From Chitinophagaceae bacterium (GTDB taxonomy: Bacteria > Bacteroidota > Bacteroidia > Chitinophagales > Chitinophagaceae), in contig JAFKGQ010000007.1 of the NCBI GenBank assembly GCA_017307755.1, forward strand, positions 464,312-528,311: DNA of 64,000 nucleotides, read 5' to 3'. The notes under the pieces were generated by a model. The model saw only the letters and a list, made by a program, of their open reading frames with translations, was not told where the DNA came from and ran no database searches. A program made the translations under genes and the position numbers. Of this stretch, positions 38,709-46,441 are shown piece after piece. How positions within the stretch are numbered: the stretch's first letter is position 1; the number at the start of each line of letters is the position of its first letter.

Positions 38709-39557
38709 ATGAGCAAACAAACCACCTTTAAAAAAGAATTTACCCTCGGCGATCGTATCATACGCCGGATGGGATATGGGGCCATGCGTATCACGGGCAG
38801 AGGAATCTGGGGGCCGCCAAAAGACAGGGATGAGGCCCTGCGGGTGTTAAAAAGAGCCGTGGCGCTGGGCGTCAATTTCATCGATACGGCAGACAGCTAT
38901 GGTCCTCATGTGTCAGAGGAGCTGATAGCCGAAGCATTATACCCCTATCCGCCGGACCTGGTCATCGCCACCAAGGGCGGATTGTTACGGACAGGTCCCG
39001 ATCAATGGCCCGTCGATGCAAGCCCCGCTCACCTGAAAGAAGCGCTCGAAGGAAGTCTTGCCCGGCTCAGACTGGACCAGATAGAGCTTTATCAACTGCA
39101 CCGCATCGACCCGAAAGTACCCGCCGAAAAGACCTTCGAATTCCTGCAGGGTATACAGGAGGAAGGCCTGGTAAAACACATCGGACTCTCCGAGGTCAGC
39201 GTGGAAGATATAAAAAGGGCGGAAGAATACTTCGAAGTCGTCTCGGTACAGAACATGTACAGCGTGGACAACCGTAAATGGGAGTCCGTACTCAAATATT
39301 GCGAGGAGACGGGTAAAGCATTTATTCCCTGGTATCCCCTGAATGCTGGGAACGTGGATTCCATGAAGAAGATCGAGGCAGTGGCGAAGGAAACAGACGC
39401 TACTCCCCACCAGGTGGCCCTCTCCTGGCTGCTGCACCATTCTCCAAATATATTGTTGATACCCGGCACTTCCAGCGTCAGCCACCTGGAGGAGAATATC
39501 GAGGCGGAACTGATACCGCTGACACCGGAGCAGATGAAAAAACTGGGGTCCTTATAA
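38709..39557 (+). CDS. Aldo/keto reductase
   Basis: A 282-residue NADPH-dependent oxidoreductase with a TIM-barrel fold. The full AKR catalytic tetrad is visible: Asp59 and Tyr64 in FIDTADSYG, Lys89 in VIATKGG and His131 in YQLHRID. The C-terminal half carries VSVQNMYS and ILLIPGTSS, which form the cofactor pocket. ATG 38709 is chosen because the extra 20 residues from 38649 look like untranslated leader. The family reduces aldehydes and ketones; the specific substrate is not evident. The gene ends TTATAA, and the opposing glutathione peroxidase uses the same six bases for its own last codon and stop. Confidence 0.94.
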   Translation: MSKQTTFKKEFTLGDRIIRRMGYGAMRITGRGIWGPPKDRDEALRVLKRAVALGVNFIDTADSYGPHVSEELIAEALYPYPPDLVIATKGGLLRTGPDQWPVDASPAHLKEALEGSLARLRLDQIELYQLHRIDPKVPAEKTFEFLQGIQEEGLVKHIGLSEVSVEDIKRAEEYFEVVSVQNMYSVDNRKWESVLKYCEETGKAFIPWYPLNAGNVDSMKKIEAVAKETDATPHQVALSWLLHHSPNILLIPGTSSVSHLEENIEAELIPLTPEQMKKLGSL

Positions 39558-40031
39558 CAAGGACTTTATATGCGACTCGATCTCGGCAGGCTTGGTGATG
39601 GGTGCAAATCTTTTCACGGGCCTGCCGTCCCTGTCGATAAGGAACTTGGTGAAATTCCATTTGATACGCCGCCCGAAAAACCCTCCCAGCTTTGTCTTCA
39701 GGTATTTAAATACAGGATGGGTGCCCGGACCGTTGACCTCTATCTTTTCAAACAACGGGAAGGTGACACCATGGTTAACCTTACAGGTTTCTTCCATTAC
39801 ATCGTTGCCCAGCGGCTCCTGCGATCCGAATTGATTACAGGGGAATCCCAATATCATCAGCCCTTTATCCTTATAGTCCTGATACAATTTTTCCAGCCCA
39901 TCAAATTGAGGCGTAAGACCACACTGCGTGGCTGTGTTTACGACAAGCACTACTTTTCCTTTATACGCCGACATGTCTATCGGGCGTCCCTGAGGGTTAT
40001 TGGCGGTGAGCTGGTAGAATTCGTCAGGCAT
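39552..40031 (-). CDS. Glutathione peroxidase family thiol peroxidase
   Basis: A 159-residue cytoplasmic peroxidase, probably thioredoxin-dependent as in most bacterial members. Seen: the peroxidatic Cys37 in NTATQCGLTPQ (Cys where animal enzymes have selenocysteine); Gln67 in FPCNQFG; the candidate resolving Cys83 in EETCKVNHGVTFP; and the KWNFTKFL motif with the active-site Trp and Asn. It lacks a signal peptide. It reduces hydrogen or lipid peroxides. It is convergent with the aldo/keto reductase, overlapping it by six bases. Confidence 0.95.
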   Translation of the reverse strand: MPDEFYQLTANNPQGRPIDMSAYKGKVVLVVNTATQCGLTPQFDGLEKLYQDYKDKGLMILGFPCNQFGSQEPLGNDVMEETCKVNHGVTFPLFEKIEVNGPGTHPVFKYLKTKLGGFFGRRIKWNFTKFLIDRDGRPVKRFAPITKPAEIESHIKSLL

Positions 40032-40068
40032 GAAGAATGGATTTATGATGAGCGAAGTTAGCTATTAT

Positions 40069-41259
40069 TTAGTACCTCAACCCAAACTCGACTCTCCTGT
40101 TAATTGCCCTCCCCTCCGGCGTGTCATTACCGGTCAAAGGCCGGGAGCTCCCATATCCCGCGGAAGACAATCTTCCCTTTGATATCCCCTGCCTGGACAC
40201 CAGGTATTCCAGCACAGCATGCGCTCGTCGCTCGCTGAGCACCTGGTTCTTCTCCGGCGTACCGGAATTATCGGTGTGCCCTGCAATATCCAGCTTTAAA
40301 TAGGGGTTCTGTCGAAGAATGACAGCTACCTCATCCAGGGATGTAAAAGATGCCGGCAGCAGATCGTACTTATCTGTCTCAAAGAATATATTCCTGGCAG
40401 CCAGCTCTATCTTTTTCCGGAGCTCCTTTTGTACGGGGGGACAACCTTCGTTCTCACGAAAGCCAGGCAGGTCAGGGCATTTATCCAAAGAGTCGATAAT
40501 TCCATCCTTATCCCTGTCAGGTTCCGGACATCCCTGCAGCCGTGGTACTCCCCGCACCAGCGGGCATTTGTCTTTTTCGTCGGGAATACCATCTCCGTCC
40601 GTATCGGGGCATCCTTTAAAAGATTGGAGCCCTGGTGTAAGCGGGCATGCATCCAGGCTATCTACGATGCCATCCCCATCCGTATCTTTTGCGTAGACGT
40701 CTGAATGAGACGGTAGTACCAGGGGCTTTGCCGAGCGCTTTTTCTTTTTACCGATGATACCGGCAATTCCCAGGCTAAGATAATAATGACCGGTCTGCGT
40801 GTTTGTCAAAGGGATCCGGTATTGCCCGTGGAGCAATAAAAAAGTTTCGCCGGGTAATTGGACCTGAAGCCCGATGCCGGCCGGAAGAAAAGCTCCATAA
40901 TAGACAGCATACCCGGAAACTCCTATTCCGGCCTGAAAAAAAGGATTAAAACGGCGTTTGCCGGGAAAAAGTTTTTCACGTATAGAAGCGTCTGCCTCCA
41001 GTAACAGGTGTTTATCGCCATCCTGACGATGACTAAAAGTGGAGGATGGAAAAGACCCGGCCAGCGTCACATTGATATCCATGCGTGGCGTAATGCCACG
41101 AAGATAGTTCAAGGCTATGCCGGTGGCAGTCGATCGATCCGTCTGTACAAAGCTGTTAATAAAGACATGCACGCCAAGTGCGCCGGGCTGGATATAAGCC
41201 GTATCCTGCGAATAAAGCCGGGAAGAAAACAAAAGAAGGCTAAAAAAAATATACTTCAT
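40069..41259 (-). CDS. OmpA-family outer-membrane protein with TSP3 repeats
   Basis: A 396-residue envelope protein linking the outer membrane to peptidoglycan. Seen: a signal peptide ending LYSQ; a small beta-barrel-like N-terminal domain (about residues 25-175); three thrombospondin type 3 calcium-binding repeats (DTDGDGIVDSLDACP, DTDGDGIPDEKDKCP, DRDKDGIIDSLDKCP) near residues 191-273; and a C-terminal OmpA domain with NIFFETDKYDL, GHTDNSG and LSERRA, including the Asp and Arg that grip diaminopimelate. The upstream region has a 20-base near-palindrome about 45 bases before the start, a possible operator. The gene is single, 37 bases from the glutathione peroxidase gene. Confidence 0.93.
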   Translation of the reverse strand: MKYIFFSLLLFSSRLYSQDTAYIQPGALGVHVFINSFVQTDRSTATGIALNYLRGITPRMDINVTLAGSFPSSTFSHRQDGDKHLLLEADASIREKLFPGKRRFNPFFQAGIGVSGYAVYYGAFLPAGIGLQVQLPGETFLLLHGQYRIPLTNTQTGHYYLSLGIAGIIGKKKKRSAKPLVLPSHSDVYAKDTDGDGIVDSLDACPLTPGLQSFKGCPDTDGDGIPDEKDKCPLVRGVPRLQGCPEPDRDKDGIIDSLDKCPDLPGFRENEGCPPVQKELRKKIELAARNIFFETDKYDLLPASFTSLDEVAVILRQNPYLKLDIAGHTDNSGTPEKNQVLSERRAHAVLEYLVSRQGISKGRLSSAGYGSSRPLTGNDTPEGRAINRRVEFGLRY

Positions 41260-41304
41260 GAAGACCTGTTAGGACATGATCAGAAAAGACTATTTCGTCG
41301 TTGG

Positions 41305-41324
41305 ATCGAGTAAAATTACTCGAT
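41305..41324. promoter_or_regulatory. 20-base inverted repeat, operator-like
   Basis: ATCGAGTAA and TTACTCGAT form two 9-base arms around a two-base centre. The site lies 46 bases upstream of the OmpA gene start and just downstream of a minus-7-like box (AATTTTTG on the minus strand), so a dimeric regulator bound here could block that gene. It could also form a hairpin in the leader RNA. Confidence 0.5.
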
Positions 41325-41388
41325 TTGCAAAAATTTAATCTAAGAGAATTTTTTTTTCCGGTTAGTAGTTTTAGATTAGCGGCTGTAA

Positions 41389-41410
41389 TACGACAACTAT
41401 AAATGTCGTA
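41389..41410. promoter_or_regulatory. Inverted repeat TACGACA-N8-TGTCGTA
   Basis: Two perfect 7-base arms separated by ACTATAAA. The 15-base centre-to-centre distance is about one and a half helical turns. The site lies in the divergent region, about 236 bases upstream of the RHS operon's first gene, and could be a binding site for a dimeric regulator of either side. No regulator gene is adjacent. Confidence 0.42.
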
Positions 41411-41573
41411 AGTTATTACTCCTAAGCCATAACTGTTTTCTATGAGTCCTTATCATCCTCCTGAACGGCGATCAGCCATTCCCCCTTTATTTATTGTTAC
41501 AATAGATCATTCTACGCACACCCGGGGTTTCGACTGCGGTTAATGTAGCCTGATCTTTTCTTATACTCCCCTC

Positions 41574-41594
41574 TGCGGCGCTTTTGGCGCTGCA
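41574..41594 (+). promoter_or_regulatory. Small GC-rich hairpin in the leader of the RHS operon
   Basis: TGCGGCGC and GCGCTGCA form an 8-bp stem with one G-U pair and a five-base TTTTG loop, 52 bases before the first gene. It is not followed by a T-run, so it is not a plain terminator. Whether it lies in the transcript depends on the unknown start site. Confidence 0.3.
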
Positions 41595-41646
41595 AATAGC
41601 TTTATTGTCCATACCCGCCTGTAACAAGTAAAAACAAAAAAAATAT

Positions 41647-43074
41647 ATGACTTCGATAAGAAGGATAATGCTCCTTGCAGGGCTGATCTGTCTGTGTAGT
41701 GCCGTGCGTCTGAAAGCCCAGGTAACCGCCAGTTTTAATTTTTCACAAGGTCCACAAAACGTATCGGGGTGGATCAATTTGCATGGCAACCCGGCCAGCG
41801 CCCCGATCACTGGAACGGACCCTTCGACGGGTATCACGGTCAGCTCCATTGCCGCTGCAAACTGGGCAAGCTACACCGGCAATAGCACGGCAGATGCCGG
41901 GGGCGCCACAGGCGGTACCTTCTTTCCGGCAGCAGTAATGTTAAACCATTGGTTCCAGTACAGCGATTTTTATGGCGCCTATAATTCTTTAGTGCCTCAA
42001 TTAGAGATCAGCGGTCTTAATAAAGACAGTGTGTACACGCTAAAAATGACCGGCAGCTTTACCTTGTATATCCCGAATGTATTCAATTTGAACCCCATGA
42101 GGTATACAGTAGCGGGGACCATCATCTATGGTTTTGTAGATGTGAATGGTAATTATAATACATCGGATGGCGCCATCTTCAACAACATCGCCCCGGATGC
42201 CAACGGGAAAATAAGGGTTTATGTGAATACCTATGGTGGGTCTAACGTAGCCAGTATCTGCGGTCTGCAGATCATCCGCGGCAGAACGACAGCGCCCGTC
42301 CCGAGCATTGCTATCACTCGTCCCACCAACAATAGTATACTGGCGGAGGACGGCAATTTTACTTTCTCGGCAACGGCATCAGAGACAAATGGAACGATCG
42401 CCAAAGTGGAATTCTATGTCAATGGTACAAAGATAGGGGAAGATTCCACAGCGCCTTATTCCATCACCTGGGTGAACCCCGATGAAGGGCATTATCTTCT
42501 GACGGCACGCGCTATTGACGGATTGGGAAATACGAATTCAGCTTCTATCAATGTCAGCGTGGAATCCCTATCCTCCTTCTGGAGCGTAACAGGCAACATC
42601 GACGCCAATGCAGACAGCAATTTTCTGGGTACGGTGGATACCAACCGCCTGGCTTTCCGTACAAACAACCTGGAGCGTATGAGCATATTGGGGGATGGAA
42701 CGGTTGGCATCGGCACCAAAAACACACAGGGCTATAAGCTGGCCGTCAACGGCAACGCCATCTTTACAAAGGTGCGGATACGCAACTATGCCTCCTGGCC
42801 GGATTATGTGTTCAAAAAGGATTATAAATTAACAGGCCTTGACTCCCTGGAAAGATATATCGAGGTCAATCAACATCTCCCGGGGATCATTCCGGCGGAT
42901 AAAGCCCGGAAAGAAGGCATCGATCTCGCCGACGACCAGGCCTTGCTGCTAAAAAAGATAGAAGAGCTGACGCTGTATCTGATACAGGAGCACAAACGCG
43001 TAGAGCAATTGACAAAGGAGGTGCAGCTGCTAAAAATTCAAGCCCAGCCAAAGAAAGGTAAGATCAGCAAATGA
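41647..43074 (+). CDS. Secreted protein with Ig-like domain and tail-fibre-like C-terminus
   Basis: A 475-residue secreted protein. Seen: a signal peptide ending LKAQ; an N-terminal beta-rich domain (about 25-210) of unknown type; a bacterial Ig-like domain at about 219-304 (PSIAITRPTNNSILAEDG, then VEFYVNGTKIGED, then WVNPDEGHYLLTARAID); a tail-fibre-like segment at about 311-367 (FWSVTGN, FLGTVDTNRLAFRTNN, GDGTVGIGT); and then the common Bacteroidota tail with DYVFKKDYKL, HLPGI, the coil KKIEELTLYLIQEHKRVEQL and a basic end. This layout trimerises in phage fibres, so a trimeric surface fibre is plausible. It is the first gene of the RHS operon; its stop overlaps the next start as ATGA. Confidence 0.82.
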   Translation: MTSIRRIMLLAGLICLCSAVRLKAQVTASFNFSQGPQNVSGWINLHGNPASAPITGTDPSTGITVSSIAAANWASYTGNSTADAGGATGGTFFPAAVMLNHWFQYSDFYGAYNSLVPQLEISGLNKDSVYTLKMTGSFTLYIPNVFNLNPMRYTVAGTIIYGFVDVNGNYNTSDGAIFNNIAPDANGKIRVYVNTYGGSNVASICGLQIIRGRTTAPVPSIAITRPTNNSILAEDGNFTFSATASETNGTIAKVEFYVNGTKIGEDSTAPYSITWVNPDEGHYLLTARAIDGLGNTNSASINVSVESLSSFWSVTGNIDANADSNFLGTVDTNRLAFRTNNLERMSILGDGTVGIGTKNTQGYKLAVNGNAIFTKVRIRNYASWPDYVFKKDYKLTGLDSLERYIEVNQHLPGIIPADKARKEGIDLADDQALLLKKIEELTLYLIQEHKRVEQLTKEVQLLKIQAQPKKGKISK

Positions 43075-45290
43075 GCCGCAGGATTGCCCTATATGTCCTA
43101 TTCTCCCTGTGCATTCGATTGGGATCGAATGCACAGATCTTACTTCCAAAGAAGGATACTATCCTATTGGGCATTCCCGTCCCTTTGTTTTTTCTACGGG
43201 ACAGCGCTACACACGGGAAAGATACTTTTTCATTACAAAATCTGATGCGCAAACGCCAGCAAACGACAAAACAACAGGGGCAAAGATCAGTTGCCCGCCC
43301 CGGCTTCCTGGAATTCAATGGTGGATATGCCGGGTACACGTTCAATTACCGGAGCGCACTGGATACACCCTATACAGAAAAGAACATAACCCAGCACCAG
43401 GTGAACTCTACGTTGAATTTCACTGTTGCCGGAACAGTGCCTATCCGGGTCAACAGTTTTGTACGGCGTGGTAACTCCGCCATCTTCCGTGACATCACCG
43501 ACGTACAGGTAAGTTTTGATGCAGCGACCTACCGCGGACAGCTTGCCGGCAAATTACGGGAACGTCTGTTACAGCAAGCGCCGCCCGTAGATTCGCTTGC
43601 AGGCAGGTTATATGGTATCCGGCATTTGCAGGCTGGAAAACTTGGCAATTGGCTACAGGACCCCCTGACAAAACAAAAACTTATTGAAGCAAATGAGATC
43701 GTTCATATCCCCCGGCTGACCTATGACATGCATCTCCCCGACAGTATAAATTCCCATCGCGCAGATTCCCTGCAAAAAGAGGCAGCGCTGTTACTGGACA
43801 TTTATTCCGGCAACAAAAAAAAGTATGATCAGCTCTTACAGGAAACGGATTCGCTAAAAAAGATCTATGATGCGTCAATGGAAAAGGTGAACCAATATAG
43901 ACGGTTGACCGCAAAGTCGCCCACTGGCATAGGCAATTATGATCAATGGAAGACGCAATTGCAACAATATTCACCGGGCGCGGGAGAGCTGCCTGCCTGG
44001 CAACGCTGGCTGCTGGGTGTACGGACTTTCGGTATAGGGCGCAACAACATCAATACCTCCGAGCTGACAGCCCGGAACCTCAGTTTGAACGGAGTGCATT
44101 TTGAATACAACTCCTGGTACTTTCTTGGAGTGACTGCAGGATTGGTAGACTATAGGTTCCGCGATTTTGTCGTACACCGGTTGCAACAGCCAAAACAATA
44201 TATGTACATGGTAAGGGCAGGTCTGGGGCGTCTGGAGAAGAATTATTTTATCCTTTCGGTATTCGGCGGGCAAAAACAGCTGCTGACCAGTGTCAACAGT
44301 GCGGGGTTGTCCCCTGTTATTAAAATGACGGGGCTAAGCGCAGAGGTCAAATGGCAGTTGGAGCGCAATACATTCCTGGTAGCAGAGGCTGCTCAATCCT
44401 TTTCTCCCCCTATGCCCGGCAGCGAGTCCACGACAAAACCGGGATGGGATCTTTCCGACAAAAGCAATAAAGCATTGTCTTTGAAATTCTCCTCCTGGAT
44501 ACCGCGGTCATCGTCCAGGCTGGAAGCACAATATAAATTCACGGGGGCCAATTTTCAATCTTTTAACAGCTGGCAAACCAATTCGCAGCTAAAGGCCTGG
44601 TATGTAAAGGCGGAGCAAAACTTTTTCCGCCGGCAGCTGAAGCTCACCGCATCCCTGCGCAGCAATGATTTTTCCAATCCCTATATCGTACAGAATTACA
44701 AATCCAACACCGTATTCAAAAGCCTCGGTCTTACTTTCCATAAAAGAGGATGGCCGATTCTTACAGCAGCCTATATGCCTATGTCCCAGCTGACCATGGT
44801 GGGCAGTCAGTTGGAAGAAAGCCGATTCCAGACCTTTTCCGGAAGCATCAGTCATTTTTATAAACTGGGACAGCGGCAGGCGTCTACTAATATCGTGTAT
44901 ACGAAATTTTTCAACAGCAGCGCGGATACGGGTTTTATCTATTACAACTCAGCTAATCTGTATCTGTCCCAATCCATTTTCTTCAAGGATTTCACGGCCA
45001 CCGTGGCGCTTTCCCACAGTGAGAGTACGGGCTACAGGTATGATGTGCTGGAGGGAAATGTGGATGTTCCTTTGACAAGATCCGCCAGTCTTGGAATGGG
45101 CGCCAAACTGAACCATTTAAACCAATCATTGACCGGAGTGGGTGGGTTTGCGCGTGCGAATATTATCATCAGTTCGCGGGATAAATTATACATCCAGACG
45201 GAAAAGGGGTATCTGCCGGGCAGCGGCACGGCGGCCAGGCTGGTGCCTAACGTCATCGGTACGATACAATACATGAGAATATTCAAATGA
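43071..45290 (+). CDS. Outer-membrane beta-barrel-type protein of unknown function
   Basis: A 739-residue protein I cannot assign to a named family. Seen: a signal peptide ending SNAQ; a domain (about 80-200) containing INSFVRRG-like strands (VPIRVNSFVRRGNSAIFRD); a charged coiled-coil stretch near 228-285 (DSLQKEAALLLDIY, LLQETDSLKKIYDASMEKV); and a long C-terminal half of alternating hydrophobic and aromatic strands (FEYNSWYFLGVTAGLVDY, KLTASLRSNDF, ASTNIVYTKFFNS) ending IFK, as expected of an outer-membrane barrel. ATGA overlap with the previous gene and again with the next shows tight coupling. A role as outer-membrane conduit or anchor for the large downstream proteins is inferred from position only. 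Confidence 0.8.
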   Translation: MSRRIALYVLFSLCIRLGSNAQILLPKKDTILLGIPVPLFFLRDSATHGKDTFSLQNLMRKRQQTTKQQGQRSVARPGFLEFNGGYAGYTFNYRSALDTPYTEKNITQHQVNSTLNFTVAGTVPIRVNSFVRRGNSAIFRDITDVQVSFDAATYRGQLAGKLRERLLQQAPPVDSLAGRLYGIRHLQAGKLGNWLQDPLTKQKLIEANEIVHIPRLTYDMHLPDSINSHRADSLQKEAALLLDIYSGNKKKYDQLLQETDSLKKIYDASMEKVNQYRRLTAKSPTGIGNYDQWKTQLQQYSPGAGELPAWQRWLLGVRTFGIGRNNINTSELTARNLSLNGVHFEYNSWYFLGVTAGLVDYRFRDFVVHRLQQPKQYMYMVRAGLGRLEKNYFILSVFGGQKQLLTSVNSAGLSPVIKMTGLSAEVKWQLERNTFLVAEAAQSFSPPMPGSESTTKPGWDLSDKSNKALSLKFSSWIPRSSSRLEAQYKFTGANFQSFNSWQTNSQLKAWYVKAEQNFFRRQLKLTASLRSNDFSNPYIVQNYKSNTVFKSLGLTFHKRGWPILTAAYMPMSQLTMVGSQLEESRFQTFSGSISHFYKLGQRQASTNIVYTKFFNSSADTGFIYYNSANLYLSQSIFFKDFTATVALSHSESTGYRYDVLEGNVDVPLTRSASLGMGAKLNHLNQSLTGVGGFARANIIISSRDKLYIQTEKGYLPGSGTAARLVPNVIGTIQYMRIFK

Positions 45291-45307
45291 CAAATGAATT
45301 TATAGAT

Positions 45308-46420
45308 ATGAAGAATATTTTTTTCTTTCTGCTGACGGCAGTCATCGCACCCGTTGTCAACGCGCAGGTGGTGATCAACCCGCAGCTGCCGCCGGGGGGC
45401 CTTACCGTAAAGAGCCAACTTTGGAACCTTTCGGTGGTCAACACATCAAACGGGTCTATCCAGGCACAGATAGAGCTGTCCATGATCGATGCTTCCAATA
45501 ATCAGACCGTGCTGACAGCCACAACGAGGGTATTGGATTTTCCAAAAGGGATGAAACAATTGCATGCCGGAGAAGCCGCACCTGTGACCTATAACATCCT
45601 CAGCGCAGACTATCACCTGAATGGCAGTGCCGATGGTTTCCTGCCCGTGGGTACTTTTCAGCTGTGTTATTCCGTGATCCGGGTAGATCTGGAAACTTCG
45701 GAAAGAGTGGCCGAAGAATGCGAGACAGTGGTGATCGAACCTATCAGTCCTCCGCAACTGGTGAATCCCCCTGATAGTGGCGAGACGGACCTTACGCATC
45801 CTTTGTTCAACTGGCTGCCCCCCTCTCCGTATCAGCTGTTTACTAATCTGACCTATGATTTCAATCTCGTGGAAGTACAGGCCATGCAAACGGCTGCCGA
45901 AGCATTGCAACAGAACATGCCGCTGAACGGACAGGGTAATCTGACTACCACCACCTTACAATATCCCGCATCCCTGCCTGCGCTGGATACCGGCAAGCTC
46001 TATGCCTGGCAGGTTACGGCCCGCAGCGGCAACGCCGAAGTGGCAAGGAGCGAAGTATGGTCATTCCGGGTAAAAGCACCGCTGCCTGACCCCGGGAAAA
46101 CATCATTGGGATATTATACCCGGCTTAAACAGGGTGACGCGCCCGGCTTTACCGTCTGCTATGGTATCCTACGGTTTGAATATCTCAATGAAGCCAACGA
46201 CAGGCAGGCTCCTTTCAGGATCTATGATATCAGCCAGCCTGGCCGGAAAGAAATATTGCTGGATTCCACCCTCATCGACCTTCATTACGGGGAACACCTG
46301 GGCCAGCTCGATTTCACCCGGAGCCATGTCCTTCAAGATACACACGTCTACCTCTTTGAGTTGATCAATAGCAGGAAAGAACATTGGTATATAAAGTTTC
46401 AGTATCACCATCAGCATTGA
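45308..46420 (+). CDS. Secreted FN3-like domain protein
   Basis: A 370-residue secreted protein with signal peptide MKNIFFFLLTAVIAPVVNAQ. The N-terminal part (about 20-150) is a beta-sandwich-like domain. The middle part (about 150-260) looks like a fibronectin type III or Ig module, starting PPQLVNPPDSGETDLTHPLF and ending YAWQVTARSG and SEVWSFRV. No catalytic motif is seen. An in-frame ATG at 45287 overlaps the previous stop as ATGA but would add acidic residues before the signal peptide, so I use 45308; ribosomes may re-initiate at either. It lies 21 bases before the giant SpvB-like gene. Probably a structural or accessory surface protein of the same system. Confidence 0.78.
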   Translation: MKNIFFFLLTAVIAPVVNAQVVINPQLPPGGLTVKSQLWNLSVVNTSNGSIQAQIELSMIDASNNQTVLTATTRVLDFPKGMKQLHAGEAAPVTYNILSADYHLNGSADGFLPVGTFQLCYSVIRVDLETSERVAEECETVVIEPISPPQLVNPPDSGETDLTHPLFNWLPPSPYQLFTNLTYDFNLVEVQAMQTAAEALQQNMPLNGQGNLTTTTLQYPASLPALDTGKLYAWQVTARSGNAEVARSEVWSFRVKAPLPDPGKTSLGYYTRLKQGDAPGFTVCYGILRFEYLNEANDRQAPFRIYDISQPGRKEILLDSTLIDLHYGEHLGQLDFTRSHVLQDTHVYLFELINSRKEHWYIKFQYHHQH

Positions 46421-46441
46421 TAGCCGTCAAAAGTCCATCGC

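Larger units (their letters stand above)
41260..41646. promoter_or_regulatory. 387-base divergent intergenic region with operator-like repeats
   Basis: This is the only gap longer than 300 bases. It lies between the OmpA gene (minus) and the six-gene RHS operon (plus), so it must hold both promoters. It contains two inverted repeats (41305-41324 and 41389-41410), a T-run at about 41349-41357, an 8-bp hairpin (41574-41594) and a weak minus-7-like TAGCTTTA at 41597-41604. I see no convincing gene in it. Confidence 0.6.

Noticed and set aside
39884..39945. Selenocysteine version of the glutathione peroxidase
   Set aside because: The active-site codon is an ordinary Cys codon, with no in-frame TGA.
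41487..41849. 120-residue minus-strand open frame in the divergent region
   Set aside because: It runs back over the signal peptide of the Ig/tail-fibre gene and has no recognisable features; treated as chance.
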